64,000 nt of DNA, from NCBI RefSeq assembly GCF_900168065.1, contig NZ_FUZZ01000005.1, positions 496,001 to 560,000 of the forward strand, written 5' to 3'. Below the pieces are notes generated by a model. It did no database searches and was not told the origin of the DNA. It worked only from the letters and a program-made list of their open reading frames with translations. This DNA comes from Chitinophaga ginsengisegetis. GTDB taxonomy: Bacteria; Bacteroidota; Bacteroidia; Chitinophagales; Chitinophagaceae. A program made the translations under genes and the position numbers. Positions within the stretch are counted from its first letter, which is position 1; each line of letters starts with the position of its first letter. Of the stretch, positions 61,582 to 64,000 are shown piece by piece.

Positions 61582-62772
61582 ATGGAGCAAAACCAGGATC
61601 TGTATAAATACGCCGACTTAATTTTAAAATATCTCCGGGAACAGGCTACCACAGCGGAACAGCGGGAGCTGGAAGCCTGGCTGGAAAAGGATGTGCGGCA
61701 TCAGCAGCTGCTGGCGTCCCTGAAAGATCAGGAATCCCTGCGTGATGCACTGGCGTTTCATGAGGCCATCGATGTGGATGCCGACTGGCAGTCCGTGCTG
61801 GCCCGCGCCACCCCGGCCACTTCCGGCAGGAGCATAGCATGGCGCCGCCTCGTCGGGTGGACGGCCGCCGCTGCCGCCATACTGGGAGGCGTGATCCTTG
61901 CCTACAACTGGCGCACAACGGAAACAAAGCCCGTAAAAATGATGGCGGCCACTTCCCCTCCAATAAAAAACGACGTACTCCCCGGCAGCAACAACGCCAC
62001 GCTGCAACTGGGCAACGGGAAAACCATACACCTGGGCAATCAGCCCGAAGGAGCCATCAAAGAGGAAGATGGAACCACTATTGCACAGCAATCAGGCGGC
62101 CTTGTATACAATAAAACAAATGAACCGCACACGGCTGCGTTATTCAATACCTTGTCTACCGCAAAGGCCGGGCAATACCAGCTCACGCTGGAAGACGGCA
62201 CACGTGTATGGCTTAACGCCGCATCCTCCCTGCGATTCCCGGTACACTTCACCAATGGTGAACGCCGTGTGGAACTCACCGGTGAAGGATATTTTGAAGT
62301 GGCCGCCAGTCCGGATAAACCTTTCCGGGTAATGGTGCAGAACATGGAAGTACTGGTACTGGGCACCCACTTTAACGTAGGCGCCTACAGCAAAGTGGTG
62401 AAAACCACGCTGATCACCGGCGCGGTAAAAATCCAGGTAAAGGATAAACGCTCCTGGCAGCTGGCGCCAGGTCAGCAGGCCAATGTACAGGGCGACCAGG
62501 TACGTATCTCCGCAGCAGATACCGAAAAAGCCATCGCCTGGAAAGAAGGGATCTTCTTTTTTAAAGATGATGATTTCCGGGAAATTATGGAGCAGGTGGC
62601 CCGCTGGTACGACCTGGATGTTCACTACGAAGGTCCGCTGCCCGCAAAACTTATCAGCGGTAATATCAGCCGTCAGGCTAAGTTATCGCAGGTGCTGGAA
62701 ATGCTCAACTTCGTGAGCGGCGCCAACTTCAGGGTAAATGGAAAAGACGTTACTATAACACTGTCGAAATAA
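61582..62772 (+). CDS. FecR-family anti-sigma factor
   Basis: 396 residues. The cytoplasmic part starts MEQNQDLYKYADLILKYLRE, the membrane helix is WTAAAAAILGGVILAYNW, and the periplasmic FecR domain reads FNTLSTAKAGQYQLTLEDGT, VWLNAASSLRFPVHFTNGER and LTGEGYFEVAASPDKPFRVM. The STN-like end is DDDFREIMEQVARWYDLDVH. It should control the sigma factor encoded 80 bp upstream in response to the SusC encoded 101 bp downstream. Confidence 0.94.
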   Translation: MEQNQDLYKYADLILKYLREQATTAEQRELEAWLEKDVRHQQLLASLKDQESLRDALAFHEAIDVDADWQSVLARATPATSGRSIAWRRLVGWTAAAAAILGGVILAYNWRTTETKPVKMMAATSPPIKNDVLPGSNNATLQLGNGKTIHLGNQPEGAIKEEDGTTIAQQSGGLVYNKTNEPHTAALFNTLSTAKAGQYQLTLEDGTRVWLNAASSLRFPVHFTNGERRVELTGEGYFEVAASPDKPFRVMVQNMEVLVLGTHFNVGAYSKVVKTTLITGAVKIQVKDKRSWQLAPGQQANVQGDQVRISAADTEKAIAWKEGIFFFKDDDFREIMEQVARWYDLDVHYEGPLPAKLISGNISRQAKLSQVLEMLNFVSGANFRVNGKDVTITLSK

Positions 62773-62873
62773 AATCAGTTATAACTGGAACGGATGCACG
62801 AAATATAAGTACCTGTAATAAACAAAGACCAGAATTTAAACGAATCAATCGCTATTAATTAAAAATTAAACCG

Positions 62874-64000
62874 ATGATGAAAAGATTTATTTCCGCTTTC
62901 GGGCGGGGTATACTACTCCCATTGCCTGTAAAAACGAAGGTGGCCTTAAAGCTGACCACCCTGCTGCTTTTCCTTTTCGCATTAAGTGCCGCAGCCACTG
63001 CTTACGCGCAGAAAATTACGTTGTCGGTAAAGAAAGTACCGTTACAGCAGGTGTTTGACGCCATCAAACAACAAACCGGCTATTACTTTTTGTACAACAA
63101 CGATATCCTGAAAAATACCACGCCCGTTTCTTTAAATGTAAAGGATGCGGAAGTAACTGCGGTACTGAATCAATGTCTGGCAGGCCAGCCGCTGGAATAT
63201 AAAATCATCGACCGCACCATCACCCTGAAGGAAGTGCCGGTGAAAAAATCCACTTCGGAATTGGTAGCAGATACACTGATCACCGGCAGGGTAACCGATG
63301 AAAAAGGCGTGCCGCTGCCCGGTGTAACCGTTACAGTAGAAGGTTCCGCAAGAGGTGCCGTAACAGATGCTACGGGAAAATACAGCATCCAGCTGCCATC
63401 CGGCGCTAATGCGTTGTTATTCTCCTTTATCGGGTTTAACAAACAACGCGTGGAAACCGCCGGCAACACCACGCTGGATGTAAAATTAACAGAAAGCTCA
63501 AAGGGCTTGTCGGAGGTAGTGGTAACGGCGCTGGGTATTAAACGCGAAAGTAAATCGCTCGGATATACCGTAGCAGAGCTGAAAGGCGCCGACCTGTCGG
63601 AAGGGAAAGAAGTAAATGTGGCCAACGCCTTATCCGGTAAAGTGGCCGGTGTACAGGTGAGTCAGCCTGCCTCCGGCGCCGGCGGATCTTCCAAGATCCT
63701 GATCCGCGGAAACAACTCTTTGCAGGGCAACAGTCAGCCGCTGTATGTTGTAGACGGAGTGCCCCTCGATAACCAGAACATCGGCGCTGCCGGCAGCACC
63801 GGCGGTGTGGACTATGGCGATGGCATCTCCAATATTAACCAGGAAGATATTGAAAGCATTTCCATCCTGAAAGGCCCGAATGCTGCGGCATTGTACGGCC
63901 AGCGCGGCAGCAACGGCGTAGTGCTCATCACCACCAAATCCGGCAGCTCCCGCAAAGGTATCGGGCTGAAGTTCAGCAGCGATTACGCCATCGGCAACGC
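62874..64000 (+). CDS. SusC/RagA-family TonB-dependent transporter with STN domain, 3' partial
   Basis: The frame starts at ATG 62874 (a second ATG follows directly) and is open to the window end, 375 codons. The order is a basic leader and hydrophobic signal (LKLTTLLLFLFALSAAATAY), STN domain (KITLSVKKVPLQQVFDAIKQ, then QTGYYFLYNND), CarboxypepD_reg domain (ITGRVTDEKGVPLPGVTVTV), and plug (VANALSGKVAGVQVSQPASG, LYVVDGVPLDNQ, INQEDIESISILKGPNAAAL, GQRGSNGVVLITTKSG). The barrel lies outside the window. With the sigma and FecR genes just upstream, it is the sensing receptor of this set. Confidence 0.95.
   Translation, partial: MMKRFISAFGRGILLPLPVKTKVALKLTTLLLFLFALSAAATAYAQKITLSVKKVPLQQVFDAIKQQTGYYFLYNNDILKNTTPVSLNVKDAEVTAVLNQCLAGQPLEYKIIDRTITLKEVPVKKSTSELVADTLITGRVTDEKGVPLPGVTVTVEGSARGAVTDATGKYSIQLPSGANALLFSFIGFNKQRVETAGNTTLDVKLTESSKGLSEVVVTALGIKRESKSLGYTVAELKGADLSEGKEVNVANALSGKVAGVQVSQPASGAGGSSKILIRGNNSLQGNSQPLYVVDGVPLDNQNIGAAGSTGGVDYGDGISNINQEDIESISILKGPNAAALYGQRGSNGVVLITTKSGSSRKGIGLKFSSDYAIGN

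Noticed and set aside
62776..62787. 12-bp palindrome CAGTTATAACTG after the last FecR gene
   Set aside because: It is short, AT-rich, has no T-run or promoter context, and is compatible with chance.

Overview
The window looks like chromosomal DNA of a Bacteroidota bacterium, most likely a Chitinophaga-like member of the Chitinophagaceae. Three SusC/RagA-type TonB-dependent transporters are present (two cut by the window edges), two of them followed by SusD/RagB lipoproteins. There are three ECF sigma factors (two followed by FecR anti-sigma genes) and a GT2 polysaccharide synthase. Several start sites are preceded by the Bacteroidota -7 element TAnnTTTG. No rRNA, tRNA, CRISPR array, insertion sequence or prophage was recognised.

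Left part (1-15875, all + strand): one long run of closely spaced genes. It holds a SusC (5' end outside the window), a SusD, an ECF sigma factor with a hydrophobic tail, a DUF2059-like secreted protein, and a GldA-like ABC ATPase with two ABC permeases, each fused to a GldG-like extracytoplasmic domain. Two short MutS-family ATPases and a secreted trypsin-like protease follow. A related locus lies at 22057-32272: ECF sigma, FecR, SusC, SusD, GldA-like ATPase and one fused permease, closed by a strong terminator. The shared order SusC-SusD-ATPase-fused permease suggests that the outer-membrane uptake pair and the inner-membrane ABC complex work together.

Middle part (15900-44900): mostly single genes and small units. 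These include VOC and DUF1801 proteins, an SDR oxidoreductase with a downstream AraC regulator and a convincing direct-repeat operator, DUF2314/ankyrin proteins and two methyltransferases. An aldo/keto reductase is divergent from an HxlR regulator across a palindrome. A tandem pair of TPR-type sensor kinases follows, the second of which lacks the ATP-binding motifs. Then come a free-standing RluA-type N-terminal domain without the catalytic half, a PEP mutase/isocitrate lyase family enzyme, a RibD-type reductase, an Old Yellow Enzyme, a 44-residue His/Tyr-rich lipoprotein, a cyclase and a DUF4440 protein.

Right part (44985-64000): the most striking unit is a two-gene minus-strand operon. It encodes a GH2/GH5-like lipoprotein hydrolase and a 1255-residue protein that joins a BcsA-like GT2 synthase, a GH26-like hydrolase with both catalytic Glu, and a second GH2-like barrel in which both catalytic Glu are lost. 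It is the best candidate here for an undescribed system, a polysaccharide synthase with built-in hydrolase and pseudo-hydrolase. Further right are a secreted coiled-coil protein, 3-methyladenine DNA glycosylase, a Gfo/Idh/MocA oxidoreductase, an Oar-like TonB receptor, a Crp/Fnr regulator with an F420-reductase-like protein and a SnoaL protein, a discoidin-containing metalloprotease lipoprotein, a DUF2167 membrane protein, and an ECF-FecR-SusC set that runs off the end.
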